Below are positions 46,429 through 59,800 of a stretch of 64,000 nt of DNA, piece after piece. The notes under the pieces were generated by a model. It was not told where the DNA came from. It saw only the letters and a list, made by a program, of their open reading frames with translations, and ran no database searches. This DNA comes from Phascolomyces articulosus. Lineage: Eukaryota > Mucoromycota > Mucoromycetes > Mucorales > Lichtheimiaceae. Each line of letters begins with the position of its first letter. Position 1 is the stretch's first letter. The stretch is from positions 289,787 to 353,786 of the forward strand of contig JAIXMP010000039.1 in NCBI GenBank assembly GCA_025677815.1, in the 5' to 3' direction. The translations under genes and the position numbers were made by a program.

Positions 46429-47274
46429 ATGTCCATTTACGTTGTAGGTGGTACTGGTACCATCGGCTCTCTAGTTGTACAAGAACTAATTCAACAAGGT
46501 GCCAAAGTGACAATCTATGCCCGCAATCCTCAAAAGGTTGAAAAAGCGGATAATGCATCTGTGATCCAAGGCGATTTTGATTACTTGGCTCCTCTCGAAA
46601 AATCATTGGTGGGTCATGAACGTCTCTTTCTCTTGGTACCTGATCGACCTGATTTGTGCAAGATCAAGACAGACATTAGCAAAATGGCGTATGCTGCTGG
46701 TGTGCAACAAATTGTCGACATTTCGTCCACCAAACTACCATGGCGAAGTTATAATCTCTTGCATCAACATGAACTTGCCGAAGAAGCCATTTTTGCCATC
46801 CCGAACCGTGGTAAATATGTTTCCATACGTCCAACCAGTTTCATGACCAATACTCTTTTTACAGTGCACACAATCAAAAATCAAGATGTCGTGGTAGATT
46901 CGGCTGATGCAGATGAATATCAAGAATGGATCAGTCCCCTCGATATTGCTCAAGTTGTGGCTCGGATCTTAACGTTGGATCCTATTGAAAAGCATCAAGA
47001 TACGGGGTATGAGCTGATTGGTGATCGCGCGACACCTAGCGAACGGGCTGCTATCTTGTCCAAAGTCTTGGGTCGCCCCATTACTTACAAGCAACTTCCA
47101 GTTCAAGATCTATATGATATTCTTTTGAAATTTTCCCATGATCATGGTATTGCGTACTTTTTGTCCACTTTTCAGCGCGCCGGTCCTGTAACACGAGGAT
47201 TACCAGTGTTGTTAGGCAGATCGCCTGAAACATTCGAAATTTGGGCTACCAAGAATAAGCAAGCTTTTCAATAA
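46429..47274 (+). CDS. NmrA-like NAD(P)-binding Rossmann protein (paralog 2)
   Basis: An intronless 281-residue frame. It begins MSIYVVGGTGTIGSLVVQEL, the GxxGxxG loop, then TIYARNPQKV, VIQGDFDYLAPLEKSL, RLFLLVPDRPDL, and AAGVQQIVDISS. WRSYNLLHQHELAEEAIF, RPTSFMTNTLF, YQEWISPLDIAQV and the C-terminal LLGRSPETFEIWATKNK parallel the protein at 14.6 kb block for block. This copy lacks that protein's extra N-terminal residues and loop insertions and looks like the more standard form. Known relatives bind NADP(H) and act as reductases or redox-responsive regulators. Neither classical SDR catalytic Tyr-x3-Lys nor a substrate site can be assigned. The gene is flanked by the HET gene and the third Rho GEF with no sign of functional linkage. 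Confidence 0.88.
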   Translation: MSIYVVGGTGTIGSLVVQELIQQGAKVTIYARNPQKVEKADNASVIQGDFDYLAPLEKSLVGHERLFLLVPDRPDLCKIKTDISKMAYAAGVQQIVDISSTKLPWRSYNLLHQHELAEEAIFAIPNRGKYVSIRPTSFMTNTLFTVHTIKNQDVVVDSADADEYQEWISPLDIAQVVARILTLDPIEKHQDTGYELIGDRATPSERAAILSKVLGRPITYKQLPVQDLYDILLKFSHDHGIAYFLSTFQRAGPVTRGLPVLLGRSPETFEIWATKNKQAFQ

Positions 47275-48476
47275 TATATATTGTAGTAGTTGAAACAAAG
47301 GATGAGTTCTTTAGACCAATATCATTATCAGTATATGGATCATAATAGTAATAATAATAAAAAAAGGAATCTCCTTCTGTTTTTAATTTTTATAATTTTA
47401 TAATGATAACACTTTTTTTAACGACCATTTATGATTGATGCTGCGGTTCGAGTGAAAAAAATCATACCAGTAGCAACAACAATTCTCGGATTCGATAAAA
47501 TACACGGATTGATCAAAAGCTCTATGCACATTAGCATACTTGAATATATTAATTACTATGTATATCTAAGAAGCTATGGAGCATATTATTAGGAACACAT
47601 GGGTTGCTGATAATTGCTTTTTTTTTTTTGGTCTTTCTAGAAAGGCTGCTGAGGCTGGTTTTCTATTACTAGTCGAATCTTTTTAATCTTCCTCGATACT
47701 TTATACGAAATACTATTGGAATAATCTCCTTTGGTGTTAACATTATATTGGTCCTGACCTTCGGATTGATATTGTATCGTATCAACAAGAACAGAGATGA
47801 TGAGATACAAAATGAAGGAAAAAGTGAGCAAAATATTATCATATATGGTGGGGAAAAAAATTGCGGGACCTGCATTCTAGTTGTCGTTATAGTTTGTAGT
47901 GTAATAGTAAAATGTATATAGATTATTGTGGGAAAAGAGGGGTGTGTCGTTTTGGCAGTGAGCGTTACGCGCTAATAGATAACAACTAAGCGCTAAGTGA
48001 TACAGGTAATATCTGAGCGATAGAGCTAACATCTAAGTACAAGCGCTGAATGGCTTTTTATATAGGAAAATAATCTTTTTAACAAGCTATTGAACTTCAC
48101 GCTAGTCTGTTTAATTTCTTCCCCACATCATTATACGCATTGCTTTATAATTAGCCTATTTATATCTAAGGAGCATGATGTTGACTTACTCATAATACTC
48201 TACCAGCAAAAATCAACATTGTGTAAGTAAATCATTATAATTAATTATTCAAAATGACAATAATAAAAAATGAACTAATAAAAGAGAAGAGTCAAAGAAA
48301 AGGGGTTTATGTTATGCAACTATTCTATGGGTGGAAGTTTGATATAAAAAAAGAGGCAAAAAAAAAAGAATGTAATAAAGGGGAATATGAAATTAATATA
48401 CATTGGGGTAAGTAGAGGGAATAATAATAATAATAATAGACTAATAAAATAATGATGAAATAATAAATATGTATTT
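47275..48476. other. Intergenic between NmrA-like gene and third Rho GEF
   Basis: 1.2 kb without a supported gene. Two overlapping minus-strand frames (47637-47875) have hydrophobic starts but no convincing structure. A cluster of imperfect AGCGCTAA-like repeats lies at 47960-48053. The right end is the 3' flank of the GEF gene, with TAATAA microsatellite near 48420. Confidence 0.5.
47960..48053. repeat. Cluster of imperfect 20-27 base repeats with AGCGCT core
   Basis: Four loosely similar units (GCGCTAATAGATAAC, AGCGCTAAGTGATAC, GAGCGATAGAGCTAAC, AAGCGCTGAATGG) follow each other. They are richer in GC than the surroundings. Decayed tandem repeat or binding-site cluster; meaning unknown. Confidence 0.35.
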
Positions 48477-51400
48477 TTAAAAAAAGTTTAACTCATAGAT
48501 AAGCTCATTGCCGGTAACAGGATCATCCATTACACAATGAATGTTATTATGAGCATCTGGTTTTAGACATCGAATGTTATTGCCAGTAATGATTTGTGCT
48601 ACGTTACCCTATTTAACAAATATTTATTTGATTTAATAAATTACCATTTTTATTACTTCTCGATTCAAAACGTAATTATATACTTACGGTATCAATATGT
48701 CGCACTTCAATAAGCGTAGGATCAAATGCAATAATATAAGGAGATTTGAAGGCAAATGAAACGGGATTGCTTTCCCAACAAATCATCCAATCTTCTCGTA
48801 CCCGTCTTCCTTTCTTGTCAATATAAAAAGCAATTTCTAGATAGTAGAGAAGAATGAAAAGGTGAATAACAAGGCACAGATTTTTTTTTGTGAATTCAAA
48901 TTACCATTATAACAAAGTAAGATATTGCCATCATCATTACGGAACATCGTAATTGGTTTCAAATTTTCACGTTGTAGGATAGATTGATGACGACTATCGC
49001 TTGGATCTAACACACCTATTTTTATTTCAATTGAATTAGTATACATATACCGACATGACACTATTTCATCTTATACAACAAGAAAAAGAAACATACTTTG
49101 GACTTCAGTCGATCCAAGGTCCACCATTTGAAATCCTTTGGGACAACCTACGCATATAATATTACGGAAAAATTGAATGGATGATGCTACACCGGGTATA
49201 TAACTAAATAATAAAAAGCACATGTTATTCAACAAATCCCAAACTATTTCTGAATGTATGCTTATTAAAGTATAAAAAAAACTTACAGATCTTTATAGAT
49301 TCGAAGTGAATCATGAGGACCACGAATCAATCGGCCAAGATGATGTTGCTGTGGTTCCAAAGCACGAATCGTGGATGTCATTGCATTTTGTCGAACAAAA
49401 CAAACCAATGTTTTTTCAGCAGCGGAGGATCGTTGAATCTTTCCAATCTTGAAAAAGGAAACATGACTATTTATTTTTCGACCTGCGTTGCCGCGTCGAT
49501 TACTATTACTACTTTTTCCGCTTCCAGCCAGTTCAGGATCCAAAAGTAAGGTATCTAGTGGATAAGCATAGAAGGCTTTATCTGCCAATACCAATAAAAG
49601 ACGATGGGCTCCTGTTCCTTCAAGCACATCGATTTGGGATACTTTTTCCATGGCTAAAATGCGAACAAATCCTTTTTTCCTTTTGACATAGACACCTTGA
49701 TCACTTCCAAATACCAGTGATTTACCACCATCTAGTTATTTCCTAGGAGTGTTAATAAAGCCTCACGTGCCATTCATTCATATAAATGCATAGGAGAGAG
49801 AAAAAATATTAGCTTACCATAACTTGCGGCACATCGAACCTTGTTGAATGAAGTGAAAAAATTATCACTAATGGAAACGAGTTCAACTACTTTGTTTTTT
49901 TCCATCAATACTTGTTGTTGGTTTTGGATCTTGACAATCCATTGTCGACGAATCGCCATGGTAGATGCATAAAGTGTAATAGGTGCTGTACCATGTTTAC
50001 CAAGGTGAGAAAAACATAAGGGATATCCAGATTTGTTATTATAGTTGCTATTGGTACTGGTACTTGCAGATGGAGAAGGAGGAGGAGGAGAGATCGCAAT
50101 CGTAACACTATCCATACTGCCAATAGAAGTAAATGAATCTTTACTTGTGCGGCTATAAGGCAAGATTGAACTAGAACGTTTTGCTAAATCTGGAAATGAG
50201 ATGGAAAGTAAAGCAAGAGGAATTGGCTAATAGTTGAAAGAAAAGAAAAAAGTCAGGTTATTCATTTAATAATGAATAAAATAGAAAAATGAGATGCTTA
50301 TTATTACGTGCGTCGATATTATTGATTATTTTTATAGTGTTATTTAAGTATATTACCTTGCGATAAAGTTTGTAGTATTCGTTATTGCTGATAAATTTTT
50401 GTTTGGTGATGACTAGATAATGATCTAATAAGAAGAGAAGGATATCGGATGATTCTGAACCGGTGCCTTTCTTTTTTAATGCACCTTTGAGTACCAATTG
50501 TCGATTCTCTGCTCGTAATCCCAAATCCTATATCCATCATCAAGTCATAGAGTTTATCAATAAACAAAAAATAAAATGTATAGAATATAACAAGTGAGGG
50601 AAGGAAAGCTTCTTTCTTACCAGCATATCAGCTTGTCGATGATTGATTAATCGTTGCTCTAACAAGTATAAATTATGTCGACTTTCGGTTTTTCCCGTCT
50701 CACGATTGACAATGGTAAGGAAATTAGCAATAATCTTCATTGCTTTCGATATATTTTCTTGATCTGGATGATCTTCAGGTGTGTGTCGTAAAACCTCCCG
50801 TAAAATTAAATTATATCGACCTAATCGTGTAGTTGGTTTCGTCAAGTATCCATTTAATTCCAATTTACGTGATATTTTTAACCGTTCAGTTTTCTTTATA
50901 AAATAGTAGTAATCCATCAGATATCATCATCACGCATATCCCATAAGTTATATAAATTTAGCATCAAAAGTTATAAAAATATATATTCGCAATCTCCCCT
51001 TTTTTTAAAAAACTTTGCTTTTATTGTTTTTTTTCCCATCCACTACCAATAACAGAAAAAACAATAAAAAAAGTTTATTTTTACCTGAATAAATTTAGCA
51101 AATTCAGCGTTGGTTGATTTTTCGGTTTCAAAAATATGTTTGCCAATAACTTGATGAGCACCATAACGAACAAAAGGTTCAAATTTAGCAGCAAAATTCA
51201 TCATGACATCTCCAATTTGATATACATCAGGTCCCATGGCTTGACGTTTTTGTAATGCTTGGGATAATGCAGTATTGATCTTGTATATTTCAATAATGTT
51301 CCAAAATACTTGGTCGACAAATTCGTCACGATCGTTTTGATCTTCAGATATAATGGGTTCATCCAGTAATGGATTAATCCAGTACTATATATATATATGA

Positions 51401-53660
51401 AGCAATGAACAGTGTGTGTATGAGTTTTGGGCAATTTCAAAAATGTGTTGGATAGTATTTCCATCAGAGTCAAATCGATTCAACTAATACCTTTTTAAGA
51501 TAAAGTAAATCATTTACAAAATCCTTTTCAGTATAAATAAGCTCGTGAATGTTTTCTTGACGACGAATTTCCTGTTTATTCATGGATTCCACTAATGATT
51601 TTGGTACAGTATAAATCCAAAGTCGATCCTCCTTTTTATTATCACGAATGAATTAGTAATTAATGTAAAACTATAAGATATTGAGTATTGTATCTTACCT
51701 CTTCTGCAAACAAAGATGATTTACTACTCGATCGACTGTGTTGCTGATGGGCAGGGCGTCTTGAGGATGCATGCACTTGTTCCATCCGTCGGGGACATGA
51801 AGCACTATAACAAGGTTTTCCTCGTATACATGTAGGTGAATAACAATCCGTCAAAACTGTAAATACACCATTGGGTATACCATTATGCTCTTTTTTATTG
51901 GTATTCTCCTCATTGATCAAATTGACACTTGAGCGATCTTCTGTTATATTATCCACATCATCATGAAGTGTACTGGCATCTGGACTATAATGTATAGTGT
52001 TGTTATCCTCCATCTGTTGCTGCTGTTGTTGTTGCTCTTGTATTTTTTGTTGTGTAGCAACACTATTGAATTGATATAACTCGTGACGTGAATCACGTAA
52101 CCGATGTTCATAATTCACATCATGGAAAAATTTTTGAGCATCTAAAGCACGACCCAATAATAAGGCCAAATTTCGATCCGTGGTTTTGATAATATATGCA
52201 AGTTTATCCTAAAAATAAACAAAACATTGTTTAATACTTTTAGATAACAATAGAAAACGGGTCCGATCATTTTTCCGATCCATTTTTTGTGTTACAAATA
52301 TATTTTTATAAAAAAAAAACACACCACCGCTTCCCGTCCATCAAATGCATTGGAATATTCAATATTATCTTTGGTCTTGGTATTCACAGTAACGCGTTCA
52401 CGAAATGCTTCAGATACTTTGGATAAAAGGGCAGGATAGACAATAGGTTTTCGTTCATTCATGGTTGTAGCATAGACATCAGCTGTGACCACTTCTGAAG
52501 GTGATGAGGTGGAGGGTAATGAAGATGGTAAGGATGATTGTATGGGAGATGCTACTAATAAGGTAGAAGATGTATGTGGCTGTTGTTGGGAAAATTTTTG
52601 CTCTGCAAATGGCCGATGAATGTGGCTATTATCAAAAGAAAACGATAAGGAACGTTCACCATGAGATCGTCGATACATGGAGATGGAACGACGTTGAGGT
52701 TGTTTTGATGTTGCTGATGAAGAGGAAGAGGACATGGTATAAATACTTTCTGCTGAACGTCTTAATGGAATAGATAATGAGATGGATGCTTCTGGTCGAA
52801 GTGAACCTCCAATATTATCTATAAATATAATATTATTTTTGGGGGAGGGAGATATATATATATATATATATATAAGGGTCAGTTTGGTTATTTTATATAT
52901 TTTTAGAAAATATATTTTTGTTGATATAATTACTCATGGACATAGCAGATAATCGTGCACGCATAGGAGCCGTTGATTTGGATAATCTCGATAATAAACT
53001 ACCACTTGCATTACTACCTGTACTACTGTTACTACTGATAGAACCTCTTCTTTGTGGTGAAGGTAAGTTTTCATTTTTGGAATCGTCCAATGTTGGTTCT
53101 TCTTTATGTTGACTTGGATCATCCTCTACAATAATCTTAGATTCAGTAATAATATTTATTTTAGGACGAAAAAGCGTGCTTGCACGCGATAGTCGTCTGA
53201 GTGCTGAAGATTTTGTTCTTTGAAGTGGAGTTGTTGTAGTTGACTGTTTCTTTTTTTCTTTAGGAGCATCAATATCATGAATATCATGGTTCAGTGCCTT
53301 GTCTTGATGATGATCTATGGTCATGGAAGGATGCTCTAGTTTGCGTAACGTGACCGAACCTGTTTGCACGTTTTTACTGGCTCCATTATGATCCAAGACA
53401 AGGTTGTCGGCGGTTATGGTAGTGGCGGTAGAGTAGGTGGTGGTAACACACTCAGCAGGAGTAATAACAGAATTTGTACTAGTATCTTGGGTGGTACTAC
53501 TAATACCGTCGTTGTTGTTATTGTCGTCGTTTGTGATATTCTTATTGTCTTTCGTAGAAAGTAAAGATACATCTTGTTCATTCTGAATGGATGGCGCCAT
53601 CTTTAAAGTAGTAGGATCAATGACGGTAATGGATGAATGACTACTACTGTCGGGATGCAT
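48477..53660 (-). CDS. Rho guanine-nucleotide exchange factor, Rom2-like (DEP-DH-PH-CNH), third copy
   Basis: Thirteen exons on the minus strand: 52934-53660, 52325-52818, 51699-52208, 51491-51631, 51085-51384, 50621-50893, 50357-50527, 49818-50226, 49287-49731, 49097-49203, 48905-49015, 48688-48836 and 48477-48608. They join in phase to 1322 residues. A Ser/Thr/Asn-rich N-terminus is followed by a DEP domain (about 375-445: DGREAVDKLAYIIKTTDRNLALLLGRALD, given here in two pieces across an intron), DH (about 600-800; ENIHELIYTEKDF, then TRLGRYNLILREVL), PH (about 815-985; LFLLDHYLVITK) and CNH (about 1005-1310; LVFGSDQGVYV, ILLCYNEIAFYID, FDPTLIEVRHIDT). The DEP domain is better preserved than in copy A, so this is probably the more typical Rom2 ortholog. 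Role: Rho1 activation and cell-wall integrity at sites of growth. One acceptor (exon 11) has an in-frame alternative nine bases downstream. Confidence 0.92.
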
Positions 53661-53994
53661 TGCTGAGTGATATATTTTTATGCAGTTTTCGACATGAAGA
53701 GCGCGAAAAAGAAAAAGAAGAAAGAAAAAAAAAAGATATTTGAAAAAGAAGGAGAAAAGGAGAGAAATAAAAAGAGGCTCTCTTTTTTCTCTCTCTTTTT
53801 TTTATTTATAGTTGACCCTACTTTTTTTCTTATATTATTAACACTTCATAGACTGGGACATATTCAACCAACAAAACCAATCGAACTTATAAAAACCAAC
53901 CCCTTCTTTATTACTTATCCTTTTCAAACCTTAAATTTTATTATTATTATTATTCCTTTTCTTATATATCCAATTTGCCTATTATTTTTTTTTT
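53661..53994. other. Spacer: GEF promoter and 3' flank of ARL6IP4-like gene
   Basis: 334 bases, strongly biased (an A/G-rich block near 53700-53775, then T-rich). Both flanking genes are on the minus strand; the GEF promoter must lie here. No gene seen. Confidence 0.55.
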
Positions 53995-54706
53995 TTACAT
54001 TGTCTTATGATGAAGATTAGCTTGAAAAGATAATCCATCTTGTAGTGTTGATTGCTTATTGATTTGTCGATGTTGTTCACCTGTTACAATCGATTCTAAT
54101 ATTTCGCCAGAACCTTTTACCAACCTATATACATAGTTTGACTTACTCAGTAATCACAGTTTCTAATTATTCAGCATATCATCATAAATATAAAATGAAG
54201 AAAGTCAATCACCGTGTTCTTCCTGTTTGCGGATCATATTCTCGTCGAATCACAGACCGTTCTTTATCATAAGATTCTTTTGTTTGAGGAACCATGGCTT
54301 CTCGTCGTCGTTTTGTTTCTTCATCCAGAGAAGAAGACTTTTTTTTCTCTTTTTTATGATGATATTGTTGAGAACCATGGTCGTCTTCTTTCTTATTATA
54401 TTGTTTTGCAAGTTGTTTTAATTTTTCTAAAGTATTTTTATCATTTTGAATAACAGTATAAGAAGGAGAAGAGGAAGGTTTGTTATCTTGTTTTTCAGTA
54501 GACGACGCGTGTTTTGAATGCCTGTGTTTATGGTGATGATGGTGTGAATCAGAATGACGACGACGTTTTTTATAGTGGTGATGAGAAGAAGAAGAAGAAG
54601 GTCCGTCATTATCAGAAGAATGCTGGTGATGTCGTTTATGGTGTTTCTTTTTCTTTGCTGTAGTATTATGACTACTACTACTACTTGGTCGTCCTTCTGT
54701 TTCCAT
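53995..54706 (-). CDS. ARL6IP4/SRp25-like splicing-associated protein
   Basis: Two exons (54213-54706 and 53995-54124) give 207 residues. The conserved C-terminal block identifies the family: [20 protein letters not shown], then [20 protein letters not shown], then [14 protein letters not shown]. This matches ADP-ribosylation-factor-like 6-interacting protein 4, a nuclear-speckle protein linked to splicing. The N-terminal half is low complexity: Ser runs, [10 protein letters not shown] and [14 protein letters not shown], equivalent to the basic/Ser-rich N-terminus of the animal protein. The intron splits an Arg codon inside the conserved block, so the last 43 residues would be lost if it were missed; its donor is GTGATT, slightly unusual. 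Role inferred from homologs; function in fungi is little tested. Confidence 0.85.
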
Positions 54707-56848
54707 ATTTTTTTTGGTGCACTGTGGATAAAAAAGGAAAGAATTATAAAAAAAGAGAAACCTGCTTAAAATATCCTTTGGATGGTCACACAGAATAAGT
54801 GTATGAGAGACCCTGCCATGTTGAAGAGCTGAGTGTAAATCCTATTATAAGTGAATAAATGACTGGATACTTTTATATGAACAGTATAGCTATGGCTGAT
54901 CTTTATTTGCTTTATCAATCCACGTATTGGATTGATGTAGTATACACCATCTATCATACCGTCTGATCCAACTCTTGTATGAATAATCACAGCCGACGTA
55001 ATTCATACGTATCGTACGTATATGAATACCCAAAGTATTGGTAAGGCGTATTATTTAGCAATCAATGAGTTTTTATTATTATTTCTGTTAATGATTTATC
55101 CCCAGTTCATATCTCTACCGTCACAATATAAAAACTAAATCATTATTTGCGTTATTCTTAAGACCATAATTATTTAAATACTCTGTCATAATAATTTATC
55201 TTTTAGTCTCTAAAATCATTATATGACAAGGAAGTGCTGTTGTGATTGGAGGTGTCATGATGAAGATATAACTGACCAATGGTTATGAAGAATATGGAAA
55301 TGATATTAATGTAAAGAGAATGATTTCAGCTAATCATTAACTATCTTAGCTGATATATATGGGATAGATTATTTCACATTGTACTACTACATAGCTGTAG
55401 CATAAGGGATTATTTAATCATATGTCATTGTAGAAAGTTGAAGAATCGATCGTCATTTCCCATTTCCCACGTACACTGTCAAATTTATTTCGCTCACTAT
55501 AAAGAAGTATACATATAAATATGAAATATAAACTATATCAGAATAGAGATATGCTTCTTGGCAATTCCATGATATTTGTTCCATTATGTTCGAAAAAGTT
55601 CTGATCAAGATATAAGATAAAGCAATACAATTATCAAAAATAAAAATAAAAATAAAAAATCATGCAAATAATAAAAAAGAGTTGTTTTGATTGGTTTAAT
55701 TATTTTATTTCATGCTCAAACAATCTTGCTTTTTTTTTAATATATAATCCTTTCAAAAGGTATATACAATGTATAATAATAGTGCCGTTTTATTTGATCA
55801 GAGCGTTTGGATGAAATGAGAATACCTTCAATAATCTCTTTGTCAGTCTTGTTTCTTTTTTAAAAAAATATATTGTACAAACAAAGAATTGAACATAGGA
55901 TGCGAGAATAATGATAAAATGATAAGTTACTAGTATAATAGACAGTGGTTTAACTCTTTCATATATCTTTTAGGAAGGGATGTGGTGGGTGGTATTGGCA
56001 TCTTGGCCATTTGTTTTTTTCTTTCTTTACACATTTTATCAACGTAAGTAGAAGAAGAGGAATATTATTTCAGAATATGGATGAATGAATGGAAGTATAG
56101 TTTTCTTTTCTTCACTTTCTTCTTCTCTCCCATCAAGATCAACTCCCAATAGTAGTAATAACCGACCTATGACAATCACCTTCGCTAATGTGCAGTATAC
56201 ATCGTGGACCTACTGGAGCATATAAGTAAATATTTCTTTATCATATACAAATTCATTTGATTCATACAAATGGATTGATTCTTTTCTTCTTTTTTCAGTT
56301 AAACTGGTACATCATCTTTTATGGTAAATATAATAATATATTACTATTTCACTTTTTTATAAGTTACAATGTGGTGTGACTGGATGGAAAAGAAAAGAGT
56401 GTCTAATTTATTGTATCAATTTGACTTTTATTATTTCTTAGTATATATTTAATCTCATTTACACATGATAATAGAAATATATACATACAATAATGCATGT
56501 AAGATTTGCATATAATCAATTTCATTCCTTCTTATCTTTATAAATAATAATGAAAAGAGATGATTGGTTGTTATACTACCTTTTGATTATGTAAATACCT
56601 TGTAAGCAGTATATATGCAACAACGACGACAGAATAATATCATCATCATTCCATTCTGGTAATTCATCATATAAAAAAAAATCGCTTTAGAACAAAAAAA
56701 AAAGTTTAAATTTTTGGTAACCCGCTGAACTGTTTCACTTTTTTACTTGCTTCTCTTTCTCTATCTGTTCTTTTCTTTCTACCCCTTCCCTTCCTCTCCT
56801 CCACACCTCTTTCTTCTTCTTCTTTTTCTTTTTCTTTTGGTGTTGCTT
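54707..56848. other. Divergent intergenic region (ARL6IP4-like to PPS1)
   Basis: 2.1 kb AT-rich, containing one weak small-protein candidate (55980-56225) and otherwise no coding signal. The last 100 bases are a C/T-rich leader of the phosphatase gene. Confidence 0.55.
55980..56225 (+). CDS. Possible small membrane protein (two exons)
   Basis: ATG at 55980 opens MWWVVLASWPFVFFFLYTFYQ, a clear hydrophobic helix, and ends at a strong GTAAGT donor (56044). An acceptor (AAGTATAG, ending 56100) restores phase to a Ser-rich stretch and ends NVQYTSWTYWSI stop, 62 residues in all. The splice is a guess and no homolog is recognised; a different downstream exon is possible. The quality of the donor and the hydrophobic start are the only support. 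Confidence 0.3.
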
Positions 56849-59800
56849 ATGGACATTGACCCCATTACCGAACATTCTCAAACTGATCCGGGTATTAACG
56901 AGTCAGCAACTGATTTACAGCCAAGTACTCGAGATATCCCACCTGCTCCTTTGACTGACAAGGTCGTGACTCCGACTGTAGAAGACGACGAAACTGATAA
57001 AACTATTGCTCCTTCTGTCAATGACGACAATACTCTTTATCTTGAACAAGAACAATCAGGCACTTTGGTCAATCAACAACAACCCCAACAATCAGAACAA
57101 GAACAATTTGATATCCCTCATGACTATTTAACCAATATACTTGATTATCAACCATCTTCTCATGAACAACAAGAACAACATTATCCCATTTATGGCATTA
57201 CAGCAGACCAGTTTGCTACGATTCAAAACTTATATGCAACAACACCTCTACCCAATGATATCTTGTTTCCTTGGTTGCATGGGGTGAATGGTCGATCTTA
57301 TCAACAAAATTTATTTTTTGGTGTGCGTAAAAGTATAGTCCCCAAACATCGTGGCATCACGATCGTCCATGCAGATGAAGCGTGTCCTTATAATGCTCGC
57401 TTAACACAAGCTGTCTTGGCTTCTGAATTGATCACCACTTCACCGATACAGCCCATCTCACCTTCCGATCCAATGACGACCATCACTACCCCCGTCTTTA
57501 TTAATAGTAGCGAAATGGATCATACGATTAATTTGCGAAATTTTAAAATTCAAGTCTCGAGATACGGATCCATCAGTGATGTCATTGTCTATGGATATGG
57601 AGCATTGGAAGTGGCAAAAAAAATTGTAAAGGCACAAATACGATTACGACAAGAGCGATTAGAACAAATAGAACAGATTAGAAAGACAAATGGGAATAGT
57701 GCTATCAAGGATGCAAATGATTTGTCTTATCGTGTTTTGGTTATTACAGGTAATATAAAAAGGGAGGAGGACAAAAAAAAAAACTGAGTGAGACACAAAC
57801 ACTACGAGAAAAACCTTAAGTTTTGTTTGTTATTTTTTTGTTTTGGTTACTTGTCATCATGCCTTTTGACTAACTCACTTTTTTCCTCTCCCGCTTTTAT
57901 AGATCCTTTTACAATGATCGAAGAAAAATACCCGGAACTTGTTAGTTACGATTCAAATGGCGCTTGTATGAATACCATCAGTTTCTGGGAACGGGAACGA
58001 GAGGAAATGAGACTCATGAGTGGTGCAACGGAGATAACGCCCAATGTCTGGGTAAGTTTATCCCAAAAAATTACATTTTATATTTGATATACATGAGATT
58101 GATAACAATTTTTTTTTGTTATCTCTCTTTTTTTTTTCCTCCGCTTTCAAAAAAAAAATTATTCAATGATTTGATAATTCTAGGTGGGTAATACCCAAGA
58201 TGCACCAGCATCTGTACGTCAATCGGACGACGACGAAGAAATCGAATTGGATGATAATCCACACCAATTTTCCATTTGTATTGAAGCTCATGATTTAGCT
58301 GATATGCCATTACCATCCACATTAACACTAGCACGCGAAACATTAAATGAATTACCTTCAGATGGATTACCACCAGAAATCATTCATTTAGACGTTCATT
58401 CGACGGGGATTCCTATGGAACTAGGTGCCTTTGATAAATTTTACAATCGATTAATTCATCTATTGGCATTTGTGGATGATCAAGCGACTCGTGGACGCAG
58501 AATTCTGATTCATTGTTCGGATGGATATACAGAAACAAGTTTAATGGTATTATCATGGATTATGTACAAGGAAAAAGTACGATTACCCGAAGCTTATTTA
58601 ATGCTACAACGCAAACGAAGTTTTTTCGTGTATGCAGTGGATGTAGCCACTCTTCGACGGATCGAACAACAATTATTACATCCATCATCTATATTACAAA
58701 CAGATCATAAACGAAAACGTGAAGAGGACGAAGATCATTCAATGGGTGGGAATGAAGAGGAAGAAGAAAAACATGTACGGCTATCTTCATCCACACCATC
58801 ACGACGGCACTCAGTCGATGAAGAAGGACATTTACAACTTAAAGATTTGAAGATTGGAAATAATGAAGCCACTATGAAACAACAAGAACAAAAAGTAAAA
58901 GAGGAAGAAGAAGAGGATATCGACGACGACGTCGACTATGACGATGATGAGGAAATGCAAATAAAAGATAATCGATTACTCCATGACGATCTTTATATCA
59001 ATACAATATCTAATCAAGTACAACACAAAAATCAGTTATTATTATCCAATAACAAGAATGATGATCAATATACTCCGCCAGTGCCTGGGAGGCCCGTGCA
59101 TGGCATAAACAATGAAGAAGAGGATCAACAACAACAACAAAACAATAACCTCAACAATAATCAATATTATAATGATATGGAAGAAGACCATGACCATGAT
59201 CACCTTACTGAGAATAATAATATTGGAGAAGAACAAGGTGGAGAAGGAGAAGGGGATGGTATTGATGAAACGATCCCAGTCCAATTAATGGCACCTGAAC
59301 CCGATGCAATGGAAAAAATGTATTTCCCATGGTTTTATTCCCCGCGTTTTGAAGGATCCTTCCCATCAAGGATTTTACCCTTTTTGTATCTTGGCAACCT
59401 CAACCATGCAACCAATCCAGAAATGCTCAAAGCCCTTGGGATTACTCATGTCGTGAGTGTTGGCGAAGATGCAAATTTGGATCAAAGTCAATTCAAACTT
59501 TTGTTTCTTGACAATTTATATGATGATGGTATTGATTCTATTCGTGGACGATTGGATGAAACTATGCGATTTGTTGGTAAGTTGTTTTTTTTAGCAATGA
59601 TCTATATACATGTTTATGAATGGAAAACATATACATGGCTATATATTTCGTATACTGATAAAAAAAATATGTGTGTATCTATACTTTAAATAGATGAAGC
59701 ACATGCACAAAATAGTCATTGTTTGATCCATTGTCGAGTGGGTGTAAGTCGGAGCGCAGCAATTACGATCTGTTACGTGATGCATCATCTCCATTATACA

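Noticed and set aside
47440..47460. GGTTCGAGT resembling a tRNA T-arm
   Set aside because: No matching acceptor stem, D-arm or anticodon arm around it.
47637..47875. Two overlapping minus-strand frames with hydrophobic starts
   Set aside because: One lacks an ATG, the frames compete, and neither shows TATA spacing or a recognisable protein.
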